A stretch of DNA of 64,000 bases from Urechis unicinctus. Taxonomy: Eukaryota; Annelida; Polychaeta; Xenopneusta; Urechidae. Position numbers and translations under genes: made by a program. Positions 12,807 through 23,914 of the stretch are shown piece after piece. Location: the NCBI GenBank assembly GCA_034190875.2, contig CM067357.1, positions 1,352,693-1,416,692 of the forward strand, in the 5' to 3' direction. The first letter of the stretch is position 1. The number at the start of each line of letters is the position of its first letter. The notes below the pieces were generated by a model. It was not told the origin of the DNA, did no database searches, and saw nothing but the letters and a program-made list of their open reading frames with translations.

Positions 12807-13789
12807 AAAAAGTTAAATGCGATACTGTATTTGGTAATATACCATCTTAGTAATTCTCGTCTTGGTGTGGGACGTAAAAATGTGTATTTAACAGACGGCA
12901 AATAATGACGTACGCTGCATCACAATCTGACCAATTTATCTGTTATTTTACTTGTGTGAATAGTACAGAGATCACATTTAACCACGAAAACACGTCCCTA
13001 GTAAAACGTAAGTAGCATGCCAACAAATTGCCAACCGTGCGATAGCAGTAAACTATTATAAAGGTATCTCACCATGTATCATATTATTGTTGTATTATAT
13101 TCATGTAGCGTGGTCGTGGCGCTCTATAAGTTAACATCTGTCTCTTTGCCACGTTATAGTATGTCGGAGCAGGTGAACTAAATTACGACTATCACCATTG
13201 ATGATGGTCTTTGGCGTCGACATGACATAGTCACGTAAGCGACTCGGTCAACAAAACGCTGGTGCTTTGCTGAAATTATCAAACAAAGAGAAAATAATGC
13301 TGAATAGTTTGCAGGATTCTCTTCAACCACTTCTATCTTGTATAACGTTATATCGCTCTCAATGACAAATTATGTAATGCTAGCCTATATTGTAATGCTA
13401 ACATTTAAATAAATTTAAAATAATATTAGGGTTTTCATTCGTGTAATTCCTAAGCTACAGAACAGGAAGTTAGCAACTCCAACTAATTATATCATGTGCG
13501 TGGCACCCTGCGCGGTTACATTCTCTTGCTATTCTGTTTTTGACTTTCTCTGATTAAATATTTGATTTATTCTTCCTTTGAAAATGTTTTCCCCAAACTT
13601 CCATTTGAGTCAACAGAAGCTATGTACACACTTTTTGTTTTCCCCAAACTACTCCATTTGAGACAATAGAATCTTCTGCCCAGTAATGCCCATGGCATGG
13701 AACACCGTCCCGCGACACATCATGACACAATTTCATACCATGGCATCCCAAACAGAACACCCCAGCAATAAATATATGAAAATCGCGCG
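12807..13789. other. Non-coding, nothing recognised
   Basis: AT-rich. A short direct repeat (TTTTCCCCAAACTNCCATTTGAG-like) occurs near 13587 and 13640. No coding signal. Confidence 0.5.
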
Positions 13790-14128
13790 TAACATTGCAC
13801 TATAGGGTACTGAGAAGATACCTTAAATATTACATTCGTGGAGCCCAAGACAGTAGTCATGCGTGGAATAATAACAATAGCTTTTATTCACAGGGAATCA
13901 TACATGTAATACAAATGAATGTCGTAGATACATTTGAGCGCATATATATTAACGTCACCTTACTAGAATGGGTCACATTCGTACGATATTTTCCAAATAT
14001 GACTTTTAATATGTTGTGTCAATGAACTTCCTTGACAAACGACTTCCACAAGTGTCACATTCGTACGAATTTTCACCAACATGCCTTTTCATATGTTGTG
14101 TCAGATGACTTCCCTGAGCAAAAGACTT

Positions 14129-14986
14129 TCACCACGAGTGGCACATTTGCAAACGACTTTCACCAGTATGCGTTCTCATATGCTTTGTTCGATCACTTGC
14201 ATGAGCGAACGCCCATCCACAAGTGTCACATTTATAAGGTTTTTCACCAGTATGCCCTTTCATATGTTGTGTCAGATGACTTCCACTATAAAAAGACTTA
14301 AAACAAGTGTCACATTTAAAAGGTTTTTCACCAGTATGCGTTGTCATATGCCTGGTTAGATCACTTCCATGAGCAAACGACTTTCCACAAGTGTCACATT
14401 TGTAAGGTTTTTCACCAGTATGCGTTCTCATATGCTTTGTTCGATCACTTGCATGAGCGAATGCCTTTCCACAAGTGTCACATTTATGAGGTTTTTCACC
14501 AGTATGCGTTGTCATATGCCTGGTTAGATTACTTCCATGAGCAAACGACTTTCCGCAAGTGTCACATTTATAAGGTTTTTCACCAGTATGCGTTGTCATA
14601 TGCCTTGTTAGATAACTTCCATGAGCAAACGACTTTCCACAAGTGTCACATTTATAAGGTTTTTCATCAGTATGCGTTGGCATATGCCTGGTTAGATCAC
14701 TTCCACGAGCAAACGACTTTCCACAAGTGGCACATTTATAAGGTTTTTCACCAGTATGTCTTCTCATATGTTGTGTCAGATGACTTCCTTGAGCAAACGA
14801 CTTTCCACAAGCGTCACATTTATAAGGTTTTTCATCAGTATGCATTCTCATATGCTGGGTTAGAACACTTGAATAAGCGAACGACTTTCCACAAATGTCA
14901 CATTTACCAGCTTTTACACCAGTATGCATTCTTTTATGGGCTTTTATATTGCTTCCAAGGCTGAGAAGATCCATCGTTGACATCAT
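14129..14986 (-). CDS. C2H2 zinc-finger array (nine fingers)
   Basis: The 285-residue minus frame holds nine consecutive C2H2 fingers with intact Cys and His ligands and TGEKP/TDEKP linkers, from CDICGKSFAYSSVLTQHMRMH to CDTCGWAFAHASDRTKHMRTH. Such arrays bind DNA in the nucleus, usually as transcription regulators. The helices are almost identical (GSDLTRHM, GSNLTRHM, GSHLTQHM, ASDRTKHM), a sign of recent internal duplication. The apparent start MMSTMDLLS overlaps, in another frame, a degenerate copy of the N-terminal exon, so the true start may lie elsewhere. The frame ends in SRLQMCHSW after a frameshift; further finger-like pieces (SHLTQHMKRH, SLTQHIKSH) continue downstream to about 14000 in another frame. 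Probably a truncated paralogue of the gene at 60094-61155. Confidence 0.85.
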   Translation of the reverse strand: MMSTMDLLSLGSNIKAHKRMHTGVKAGKCDICGKSFAYSSVLTQHMRMHTDEKPYKCDACGKSFAQGSHLTQHMRRHTGEKPYKCATCGKSFARGSDLTRHMPTHTDEKPYKCDTCGKSFAHGSYLTRHMTTHTGEKPYKCDTCGKSFAHGSNLTRHMTTHTGEKPHKCDTCGKAFAHASDRTKHMRTHTGEKPYKCDTCGKSFAHGSDLTRHMTTHTGEKPFKCDTCFKSFYSGSHLTQHMKGHTGEKPYKCDTCGWAFAHASDRTKHMRTHTGESRLQMCHSW

Positions 14987-14989
14987 CAG

Positions 14990-15100
14990 CGGCCTCCAGT
15001 TTTATCACTGATTTAACGTCTTCCATTCTGATGTTTTCGGCTCCACCAGCTAGAATTCTCCTGTTACACATGTACATGAATCAATAGCTGCTTTCATGTG
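14990..15100 (-). pseudogene. Degenerate second copy of the zinc-finger N-terminal exon
   Basis: The minus strand encodes CNRRILAGGAENIRMEDVK and VIKLEAADDVND. It is clearly related to the N-terminal exon at 15121-15465 and to residues 4-30 of the gene at 60094. The frame runs on to YKSP and a stop, out of frame with the finger array. It shows that the N-terminal module was duplicated in tandem in the left arm. Confidence 0.7.
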
Positions 15101-15120
15101 GTCTTTTAAAACATCGACAC

Positions 15121-15465
15121 TTAAACGAAAGGGTGGAAAACGCACTTCACTGTGAAAGCCATATTTCCAAGTAAATGGTTATCAAGAGCCCCTGATCGAC
15201 TGAAAGCGATGACAGCAGCTCCCTGTTCATGGCGACCATTGGAAGAAATGTCAATGGGCGATGACTCGTCCGATGTGTCACAATCAATGCTCTCCTTTTT
15301 ATAATTCTGGAGCAAAGCAAATTTGTCCGAGTCAAGTTCACCTTGCATGCAAGAATATACATCACAGATAGTATCAGGGGCCTCCAGTTTTACGACTGCT
15401 TTAACGTCTTCCATTCCGATGTATTCGTTTCCATCAGCTAGAATTCTCCTGTTACACATGGACAT
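15121..15465 (-). CDS. N-terminal exon of a C2H2 zinc-finger protein
   Basis: Starting at the ATG at 15465, the minus frame encodes MSMCNRRILADGNEYIGMED followed by VKAVVKLEAPDTICDVYSC, an acidic segment (CDTSDESSPIDISS) and FSRSGALDNHLL. The same module opens the single-frame protein at 60094, where it runs directly into zinc fingers. Here it diverges at NMAFTVKCVFHPFV and stops before the array. The module has no family I can name; it resembles an acidic regulatory head. Both copies have TGTAACAG just before ILADG, which could be a splice acceptor. If so, the start codon seen here is intronic and the real first exon is missing. Probably non-functional in this arm. Confidence 0.65.
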   Translation of the reverse strand: MSMCNRRILADGNEYIGMEDVKAVVKLEAPDTICDVYSCMQGELDSDKFALLQNYKKESIDCDTSDESSPIDISSNGRHEQGAAVIAFSRSGALDNHLLGNMAFTVKCVFHPFV

Positions 15466-17040
15466 AAAACAAATGCTGCTTTCATGTGATCTTTTAAAAC
15501 AACGAAACTTAAAGGAAAGTGTGGTCTTGCATAGAAAAAGCACTTCACTGTGGAAGCTGTTGCTCGATTTTTATAAAAAAACCCGCCATATTTGCCAGTA
15601 AATTTGTGGCAAAATCCCATTATCTCATGAAACAATGTGGTGGAATGATCGCTATTGAGAAGTAGGCAAATGGCATAGTCATCTATTGTCACAACATGTG
15701 GATAAGTCGGCGAAAACCTCACTATCATTTGTAGCCCTACAAGACGTCTGCGTAGACGTCTTACCGTTTCTCGAAACAACGCAACTCAATTATTTTTAGA
15801 TCGATTCAGACAACTACCAAACACCAAACATACACAAGTGATGGAGTTATAGAATGCAATGATGTTTTACGGACAATTTCATCCCTTTTCGGCTGGTGAT
15901 TTCATCCGTGGTAATTATGTATAGTTCGATCAATTTGGGAAGCGGTAAAAAGTCAGAAACACAGCAACATGTTTGTTTACAAGTTCAAGACCACATGCAT
16001 TGCGCGGGGGGGATACTTAAGTGTAAAGATATAGTATACATGTGCCGCACGAAGGGGGTGGTTTTTTCAACATCTCGACTTTTACGACGGGTTAGACATT
16101 CGCATAATACCTTGTACGATGGAGTATACTTTTTCTCATTCTCAACGAGTACAACGGGTACAGGTTTTCGAGGTCCCGCGGCACACCCCTATCCGAGTTA
16201 GGGTAAGTGCCCCCCACTTGGGATGCTAAGGCAATGCGGGAAATCGCGAGAATTAATTGTTTCCAAAATGGCAGACATCGTATCGCGGTTTGTTAGGAAA
16301 CGAACTATCGATGCCATTTATTGAAGAATAGCGTCGAGTGGTGGTAAGTTTTTTGGCGCGTAGAGTCTATTTTTTGTAAAGGCTCTTGATCTATGTTATT
16401 TTCTAGGTACGCAGAGTAGTCCTTCAACCCCAACGAGAACTTGCCGACTGTGTTTGACGAACTCTTCGTAACGGTATAAATTCATGTTACCGTTACACCG
16501 GAGCTATATCATTTGGTACTATTTGTCTACGCATAGATAATATAGTTGACTTAAATATACCGCTACTTATTTAACCATGAATTAATTGAAAACAATAACA
16601 GTTTTAATTCCATGATTCCACCAAACAACGCTAGCACTTAGTTCATCAGCAAACAAAGGTATACCATACTGACTTGTCAGACTGATCACATTGATGTCAA
16701 GGCAACAATGTGCTTCATATTCGCCAGCCGAACGCTAGACATTCTATATTATCCAGCCAATCAGAGTTCGAGAAAAAGCCCGGTCTTTTTCCCATATCGC
16801 CTCAAACGCACAGTTTGCCGTGCGATAACTGCAACGGTGTCGATATATCACCAAGAAACAACTTCATTTGAGCAGGTACCTCACGGAGCACCGCTGCTCT
16901 AACATGGCAACACTACGGACGTTCGTAATATCATGCACACCTTGCAAGTCTTATCACGCACACTTTGCAAGTCTTATAACGAAGGTTTTTGTTTGCCAGC
17001 CGCTAATCTGGTTGCGTATCGCTCATCGGGAAGTCACGGT
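15466..17040. other. Upstream flank of the left zinc-finger locus; CpG-rich near 16.2-16.4 kb
   Basis: This holds the 5' flank of the zinc-finger locus and a CpG-rich stretch (about 16170-16380). The latter has an ATG in good context (AAAATGGCAGACATCG, about 16267) giving a short 18-codon frame, then a donor-like GGTAAGTTTTT. It could be a promoter and first exon of an unidentified transcript. Nothing firm. Confidence 0.3.
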
Positions 17041-17190
17041 ATGTTGGCTTGGTATTATTCACTGCTAGTGAATCAGGCTGTTCTCCATGTAAGTGTTGGT
17101 TTGCATGGTCACGTGGGTGATACGGGGAAAGAACACGAGGACGCCGAGAACAGTCTGATATCCTAGCAGTGAATAATACCCAGCCAACAT
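17041..17190. repeat. Foldback element with 28-bp inverted ends
   Basis: 17041-17068 (ATGTTGGCTTGGTATTATTC..) and 17163-17190 are inverted copies with one mismatch over 28 bp. Weaker complementarity continues inward (TCAGGCTGTTCTC against CAGACTGTTCTC). The unit is 150 bp, the size and shape of a miniature inverted-repeat transposable element. In the right arm (about 59622-59660) only one end is present. Confidence 0.7.
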
Positions 17191-17613
17191 CTGGCCATCA
17201 CTTGCTGTCTCTTAAATCAGTGACCTAGATAACTACGGCCAGGAGAGAAGAGCCGAGGAAGGAACAAGGTCCCCTTCAATCTGCCGCCGCTTACATAAGC
17301 TGAGAAATCAAGACAAAGCCGCTTTAATGAACTAGTGTATCTGATTAAATTATTATTTGTATAACTAACAAGAGGAGGCTATAATAATTTATCAATGGAT
17401 GCGCTGATTTATAGATTTCAAGCCAGTAAACCAAGTCGACTGTGATAAGCTGCTGCGGCATTGCCTGGAAAGAAGATGGGGGAATTCATAGGAAATTTCC
17501 ATCCAAAGTCTACATTCAAGGGTAGATGGTTAAAATAAAGGGATATCCACGTGGATGAAAATGGACAAGATTTCCCTAGACCATGTCACCACCAGCGTAT
17601 GGACTGAACTGGG

Positions 17614-20600
17614 TCATTCCAGCCACTTGTCTCTGTGAAATCCACCGACAAGAGTCACAACCCATGGCCAACTGGCTGCCCTCTTTTAACCTAGGGAATG
17701 ATGTCCCTGATGAACTATCCAATCCAAGATCATAACAGTCCGAAAATTTATCGTTATTTTAAAGAAAGTATACCAGGTCTTCTGATTGCTTAAAAACAGC
17801 ATCTTAAATTCCTCTTTGGGACGAGTTGCATATGAAATATTCTAGTAATAACACAGGGAGAAAGGTGATGTAGTACTTTTTTTACTTTCAAAGAGCCATC
17901 AATATAAGAGGGGTCTACGTGTAATTTTAGGCTGCTTGCTTGCTATACAAGAAAAGTGCTATCAAAACTTATCACCTATTGAGCTTACATCAAACAAGAT
18001 AATTAAAATTAACAAAGGGGTCAAAGGTCAGACAGGGTTGATTTTTAGTTAGCAATGTGCCATTGACATATGGGGGCTCAATGTCTAAATTATTTGAAAA
18101 CGTGCAATCAAAATACATTAGCTTCACATTCTCTTTATTAGTCACTGTGACCTTAAATAAAGTCACATAAACTGATAACCTCTCTAATATAAGGTCCCAC
18201 CATACTTTACATCATATAATATGTATGTGTATAGATAACATTCCACAAGCCATATTGACAAAATGGGCCTGATCTCAGATTCTGTTCTCAATTGAGGAAA
18301 CACTGAACAGAGAATTTCTCGGCAGTTTTATTATCAATCACTCAGAGGTCAAAGTGGAGGTTGGAATGAAGTTATATGGCAGCCATATGTATTATTCCCC
18401 ATTGGATTTACATTGCACAAGAGATCTGTTCATAAGTCATACTCAATGTCATGCAGGGTAAATGTTAAGTTTGCAAGGAAACATAAGCATCTGAGGGGCT
18501 CCATGTGTGATTTCAGACAGTTATAAAGAAACAGGTCATCAACAATTATTCTCCACTGGGTTATCAGAGTACAAGAGATTATGCATACATTCTTATCCAA
18601 TAACTCAATTCTCAAATGTTTTGTAGTGATGATATTTAGTTTGAAATTAGCCATCAACATAAGACAGGAGGGTACTCTGCTTAACAAGAAAACCTGCCAC
18701 CAACATTTACAAACAGATGGATGGACAGACGGCTTAGGAATGGTATTATGAACTCTGTTCAAGAGCAGAGCTAACAAAGGTGTGAACATTTGTGAAAAAT
18801 GAGCACAATCCCATGAGGTTCACCAGCCATGTCAATCAATAGTCACATCAATTCTACAACTTTAAGGCAATGCAGAAAACTGTAAATGTGAGACACAGAT
18901 AGAGTATCTGACTCGTGATAAAACTGTGTAGAGATGATTCTCTATCCAGCCAATCACTACTAATGTAGGAAGACCTAAAATTGTCTGAAGCAACAATAAT
19001 GGAACACCAAGAAGAGACATCAGGAAACACACGGCAGCTGTACGAGGCAGTATGACCAACCGATCAACAAGTACTGTGGATTCTGTCAATAAACACCCTC
19101 ATCACAAGCAGAAAACACAAACCAAGTAACCTGCTGTTATTAACAACACATCACCAACAATGAAGACAATCACTTGGCCTACATTCTGACCATTACTCAC
19201 CTTAGTGTTACAAATTGTCTTCAAATCGAATAAAACAAAATAATAGCTTTATGGACGAAAGTGTTTTTTCATATGTGCAATATTACAAAAATTATGTATT
19301 TGGTTTTATAGGGCACAATGTGGCCTTAAAACATGATGCACTGAAGATATGTGAAATTAAATACTCCCTTCGGTGTCAACACGCCACCTACGCACAGCCA
19401 TCCCTCTTACCCGTGCCCCATGACAACAGTTTACATAGCAGAGCTTTCATTTCACAACACCCTTATAATGATGTGGTTCATTTTACTGTTGTGGGTTCTT
19501 TCTATGCTATAAACATTCATCAATTGCAATAAGTAATGATCTTTGATCAGAGCACCCAAAAAAGCACGTCACATGATATCCCATCCATAACCTTCACCTT
19601 TGACCTTCAGTGTTGATTGTGATCATTATTAAAGACAATATTTTGTAAAAATTCCCTGGCCATTACAAAAACAATTGCTGCAGAATGACTTGTAAGGAAA
19701 GAGCGGACTCCGTCTGACAAGACAAGTGAACACGACACCCTTGGACAAGAGTGCTTTGTCATATTTGGAATTTTTTGATCAATTCATGGGTGTGGTCTAG
19801 CTCTTTCAGACTTAGTAAGGGTAGTGCTGCATGCACTCCCTCTTAGTTCTGGCGTCCAAAGGTATCTAGCCTGCGTGATTCAAAGGAATGATTCGGATTC
19901 CTGTGTTTTATCTTGTTTTAGCTAGTGAAATCAACTCACCAAACATTTTTATCGGAACAGAGGAGGAATATCATCCTGTGAATTAGTTTTTGGGCCTAAA
20001 ATCATGCCAAGCGGTAATATCTGGGCATGACTAGGCAACTGGGCAGCGGAAACTGAACAGGGGAAGCTTTCACTAATTGGAACATAGGCGAGAAAGCTCG
20101 CAAGATGCGGTTTCACAGAGACCATTTGTAGAAAAGGCCAGTATCAGATAAAATCAGGAAGAAAGCACCGAAAACATGGGGAAAAGCCGGCAGGAGCTAT
20201 CAGCTATAGCTTTTGCCTACGTTCTCACTGCCTTATTCACATTATATGTCAGGGATATAGGTCTCCAGTATGGTATTTCAGAAAAAAATATCACCAGTAA
20301 ACTATGAAAGTTATCGAAAATATACTTTTCTGCAGACAATAGGAATATGAATCATTATCATTAACCGAACTAAGTAATAACTTTAAACACTGATCGCCTG
20401 AAACTCATGAGAACATGCATATTTCATGAAAAAGGTGGCGAGTTCTGTATGCATCGACAACAAAATTTGGATTTAACTATTGGACCGACAAGGTGATAAA
20501 TACAACCTGACGTTGGTCTATTGATTGGGCTAGCGTGATCACCTCGAACAATCAGAAATCTCCAACACATGCCAAATGAGGCCCCAACTGCTCAATACTA

Positions 20601-20620
20601 TAGACGTTGGATCAATAGAC
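17614..20620. other. Non-coding, nothing recognised
   Basis: No domain, repeat boundary or convincing exon was found. Minus frames at 18430-18789 and 18862-19089 are hydrophobic but have no recognisable motifs or splice context. Confidence 0.45.
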
Positions 20621-20624
20621 TAGT

Positions 20625-20691
20625 CTATACCCAGTATGCGATTTGTCGGCCATGACACCTGGTGCCGAAGGCCCACCGGAAATCGGTGGTC
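20625..20691 (+). repeat. Left terminal inverted repeat of the transposon
   Basis: ACCGGAAATCGGTGGTC at 20675-20691 is a perfect reverse complement of 23851-23867. Outward of it, TATACC.A.TA.GCGA.TT and GCCAT are also shared with the right end. The core is itself nearly palindromic (CCACCG..CGGTGG). Confidence 0.65.
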
Positions 20692-21208
20692 TACAAAATC
20701 AAAACATTGGTGTGTAATGGCTTCTCCCCGGTGGAACGTTTTTTTGCGCTTCGTGAGATTCAGCTCGCCAATTGCGATATATCACCCGAAAATGCGGTGC
20801 GATGTAGTTCAGAGATGACAGAAAGTACTAGAGCCTCATTTAGTTCATAAACTGTGCAGTATTTGGGAGAAATACGACTGAAAGTTGAAGGATCAAAGCA
20901 GGAGCTTGCGACTTTGGCCTTTTGGGCTTGGAAACTCAACCTTCCCTAAAAACCCCACTGGTATGGAGTTATTATACAGATATGTATCTACTATTTTGTG
21001 TTTTTCTTAGACCCAATGTTATTTGTATTTGATTTATACTGCAATATGCGTATGATTAACTCGGTTATGAAATCAATTGCCAATCAACATTTTGTAATCT
21101 TGGGTGGTGATTTATCCAAATTAATCAAATAATTGGGATATTGTGTCACATTTGGTATTGCTCTTGCCCTTGATTTTTTGTTGTGGTCAATGTATTTATT
21201 TTTAAAAA

Positions 21209-22464
21209 TTGTATTATCCTGAAGACACATTTGTTCCAGAAATTGAAACCCAGCAACTTGCCAAACAGCGTCTGGACTGTCTTCTTCAGCTTGATGGTGA
21301 AGCCTCACTTCCCCATCCACAAAGTGTATCAAACAGGTCGTCCCACAATTTCAGTGTGGGAACCTCTACACCAGGTAATTTTTTTGTTTAGTTGCTTTTG
21401 ATTTCTTATCAGTCATACTTGCTTAGAAATGTTTGTTCATATTTCAACACTACTTACTATTAACCTGTAGTATGAAGTGGCCCTTTAATTCACTTACACT
21501 GCTAATGAATTATTGCTTCAGTCATTTACAACAAGGATTCTTTGGGTGCATTCAAGGCCTTGGATGCATACAACTATGTTTACTATGGCTGGGTAGACCC
21601 AGCTTCGTGTTCACATGACGGCAAGCAAGTTCGTGTTTGGACAGCAACAGCTGTCCGTCCATCTCAGCACACCACAATCGCCCAGTATGATGTGTGGGCC
21701 CTCGTTCACCAAGAAGGATGGGTCAAGGGAGCAAGGTGCTGCTGCATGGCTGGGCTTGGGGAAGCAAGCAGTCATGCTGGCGCCTTGTTGTTCATGATGC
21801 TGGCCGTGAATGACCTTGGCCTCAACAAAGCGGACACATGTACAGATATTCCTGCCCAATGGAATAAAGGCCTTCAGGTAAGTGTATTGTTAAAAAGTTC
21901 ATAGTTACCACATTTGTGTGACGTGGACATCATGCCAATGACTGTCATTAATATATATATATATATATAAATAATACTTTTATGATTCATAGTTATTCAT
22001 TTGTTGTTTGTCCCTTTAGGACAGATATTGTCCCCATGAAGCTGCAGAATATCAGCTTCTCAATGCCCCAGTATGGCAAGCGGCATGTGCGTAACAAGCA
22101 ACCTAAAGAGATGAAGAATCCCTCTGGAATATTGTAGCTGAGGCTGCACCGAATGCAGTCATTCTAACTGCCATCGACCCAGTTGGACACCAACAGAATT
22201 CCATTGGTGAGTTGGTACACTTATGGTTACAGCAAATCAGATCTCATGGAACTATTTTATTTATGCATCTCCTTACTTGAATAATCTAATTAACTGATAT
22301 TTGTCTGTTCTTCAGCTGATGTTTCAAGTCATGTAGTCATATCAGAGACATCTGAGTATGTAGCCCCGGTAATTGCTGACAATGCTGATGTGGACCTCAT
22401 TGCCATCAAGTCCAGCATCAACCCTGCCCAGTCAGACCGGTTGTACCAATCCAACAAACTTTAG
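21209..22464 (+). pseudogene. SWIM zinc-finger protein of an ISL2EU-like element (four exons, frameshifted)
   Basis: Four exon-like blocks lie at about 21209-21374, 21522-21877, 22020-22206 and 22316-22464, with AG/GT borders (TTCAG, CAGGTAAGT, TTTAG, GGTGAG, TTCAG). Junctions 1-2 and 3-4 agree in phase 1. The second block carries the hallmark VRPSQHTTIAQYDVW, then CCCMAGLGEASSH.GALLF, a CxC..CxH SWIM zinc site in a context typical of these transposon proteins. The third block (ISFSMPQYGKRH.., WNIVAEAAPNAVILTAI) is split over two frames and is also one base out of phase with block 2. The fourth ends SDRLYQSNKL and a stop. The YqaJ nuclease region expected next is absent. Its role would be as an accessory protein for transposition; the exact function is unknown. 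Confidence 0.7.
21949..21972. repeat. (AT)n microsatellite
   Basis: An uninterrupted run of TA dinucleotides inside the second intron-like gap of the SWIM gene. Confidence 0.85.
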
Positions 22465-22755
22465 GGGAGATGTGCATTGCATAGAAAAACCTTTTTTAAT
22501 ACTGATAATCTATCAGCTTGTACATTTAATTCATACATTTGGCACATGGCTAAACTTATTGTGTGTTACTAATTATTTGTTTGTAGTCAAGGTAATGTTT
22601 TTTTCTTCCATACTATGACGGTATGCTTTCATTACAAAATATTGTTTATTTTCATAAATCACCAATTTAAAATGTGTAATCATAGTGAAATATTTACAGG
22701 GAGCAAATGATGTAATAAATTACATTGTTTCCATATATTGCGTACTGTTCTCAAC

Positions 22756-23091
22756 TCAAGTTTCAAGGTCACTATCTTGTACTAAAGGAGGGAGATTTGT
22801 TATGGCACAAACAATTGTCATAATATTGTCAAGCTGGCTAATCCGACTCAGGGAGAAAACAGCCTGCTACACTCTTAAGTCCTTTATTCGCTCTATTGCT
22901 CTCAACGTGAATCCTGAGGCTGAACACTTTTTTGTGGCGTTCGACTTCACATTGGCTAAGCTGTGTCTTTCCTTTGGTGAATGGGGGTATATTGAGCGTG
23001 ACACATCTGGGAGCCAGAAGATCTGCAATGACAAAACCCCGGTCTGCCATAATCTGGTCGTGTGGGTCCAACTGATCCAAGAACTCTACTC
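22756..23091 (-). pseudogene. DDE transposase C-terminal exon (ISL2EU/Harbinger-like)
   Basis: After an acceptor (TTTACAG) at 23092, the minus frame reads GVEFLDQLDPHDQIMADRGF, then IADLLAPRCVTLNIPPFTKG and SLRIHVESNRANKGLKSV. DRGF carries the second catalytic Asp, and RIHVE carries the catalytic Glu of the DDE_Tnp_4 type of transposase, which cuts and joins the element ends in the nucleus. A premature stop (ESD) occurs at 22838. The expected C-terminus (IVCAITNLPPLV) continues in another frame down to about 22756, so there is at least one frameshift. The first catalytic Asp exon was not found between this block and the THAP exon. Confidence 0.75.
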
Positions 23092-23326
23092 CTGTAAACA
23101 TTTTGAAAAGCAAATGATATAAACGGGTATATGTACATAGTATACAGGCAAGCAACAAGTTAAGTTACACAAGACCAATGATAGATTCATATTCACGGCG
23201 AGAGGACAATCTGAACCTGGAAGTATAACATTCAAATTAAGATTCTCAAACAGAAGTAGATTTTAGTTGTATGACATAGCTTTACTAATGTATTACAATA
23301 AATCAAACAGTCACCTTGTCTTAAGT

Positions 23327-23579
23327 ATCTTCGATGGGTAACCCATGTTAAGGCATGGTGTTGGATGTTGAGGTGTTGGCATACCTTCTACAAAATGCTT
23401 GGAACAAACAACAGTGTGTGGTTTGATAGCTAACTTCTTCCTGCTAACTGCCTTGACCCATGCCTTGTACCTGGGTAGCGAATCTGCCCCGGGAATTTGA
23501 AGAATTTAGGTTTGGAGCCATCCTGGTGTGTAGTTCTTGAGCTTGTGATGCAATCGACAACGCAGCAGTGATTCACCAT
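23327..23579 (-). pseudogene. THAP zinc-finger exon of the transposase (frameshifted)
   Basis: The minus frame starts at the ATG at 23579 with MVNHCCVVDCITSSRTTHQD and PKFFKFPGQIR. A second frame continues with YKAWVKAVSRKKL, TVVCSKHFVEGMPTP and NMGYPS. Together these give the THAP signature, C..C at the start, a W in the middle (AWVKAV) and C..H in CSKHF. THAP domains bind the ends of their own transposon. One indel near 23480 separates the two halves. It sits upstream of the DDE exon on the same strand, which fits one split transposase gene. Confidence 0.75.
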
Positions 23580-23850
23580 TGTGATATATACCATAATTAT
23601 TGAGATTAACCCCTTTATATAACCAGTGGCGTGCATGGTTACGAGCGGTGTTGGCATTTGATCAGATCATAATAAACCGTGAGCGAGAGGCCAGCCTCAT
23701 TGCATTGACTTTCTGCATGATCAAAGGTATCGGCAGCTACGAAATGTGTCCTTTAATCCTTCCAAACCGCGACACACCCGAAATCAAAGACATCTACCAC
23801 ACGACGACCTGTCTTCCACCTATTTCACAGCTGTCAAAATCGCGTTCCTC

Positions 23851-23914
23851 GACCACCGATTTCCGGTTTAGCGATCCAAGATGGCGGAACTCGCCTAGTC
23901 GGTATATGCGTTGG
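23851..23914 (-). repeat. Right terminal inverted repeat of the transposon
   Basis: GACCACCGATTTCCGGT at 23851-23867 is a perfect inverted match to the left end. Outward similarity (ATGGCGG, TCGCCTAGTCGGTATA) continues to about 23910. No short target-site duplication could be fixed with confidence. Confidence 0.6.

Larger units (their letters stand above)
13790..17613 (-). repeat. Left arm of a long inverted duplication carrying a zinc-finger locus
   Basis: This arm matches the reverse complement of about 59203-61360. Landmarks: the region near TTACATTCGTGGAGCCC (13828) matches the 3' flank of the right-hand zinc-finger gene. The finger array and the N-terminal exon match the right gene. Sequence at 16540-16740 and 17160-17613 matches 59203-59800. 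The left arm carries extra DNA (about 15.5-16.5 and 16.75-17.04 kb) that is absent from the right arm. Divergence is moderate, so the duplication is not recent. Confidence 0.85.
20625..23914. mobile_element. Decayed ISL2EU-like DNA transposon (SWIM gene + THAP/DDE transposase)
   Basis: The unit is bounded by imperfect terminal inverted repeats (20625-20691 and 23851-23914). Inside are a plus-strand SWIM-domain gene and, converging on it, a minus-strand transposase with a THAP zinc finger. ISL2EU elements, in the PIF/Harbinger group, are known to carry a THAP-type transposase plus a second YqaJ-nuclease protein. The SWIM-containing protein seen here is of the kind that usually precedes YqaJ. 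The YqaJ part itself is missing, and both genes have frameshifts, so the copy is inactive. The assignment to this family comes from protein resemblance, without a database search. Confidence 0.65.

Noticed and set aside
14341..14964. Long plus-strand frame opposite the zinc-finger array (HKCHIYKVFHQYALSYA repeats)
   Set aside because: It is the antisense of a repeated finger array; the repeat period keeps it open. The same occurs opposite the right array at 60374-60694 and 60776-61279.
18430..19532. Several 75-119-codon frames
   Set aside because: No motif, no splice context and low-complexity composition; consistent with chance in AT-rich DNA.
22685..23122. 145-codon plus-strand frame
   Set aside because: It lies opposite the DDE transposase exon, which has the recognisable motifs.
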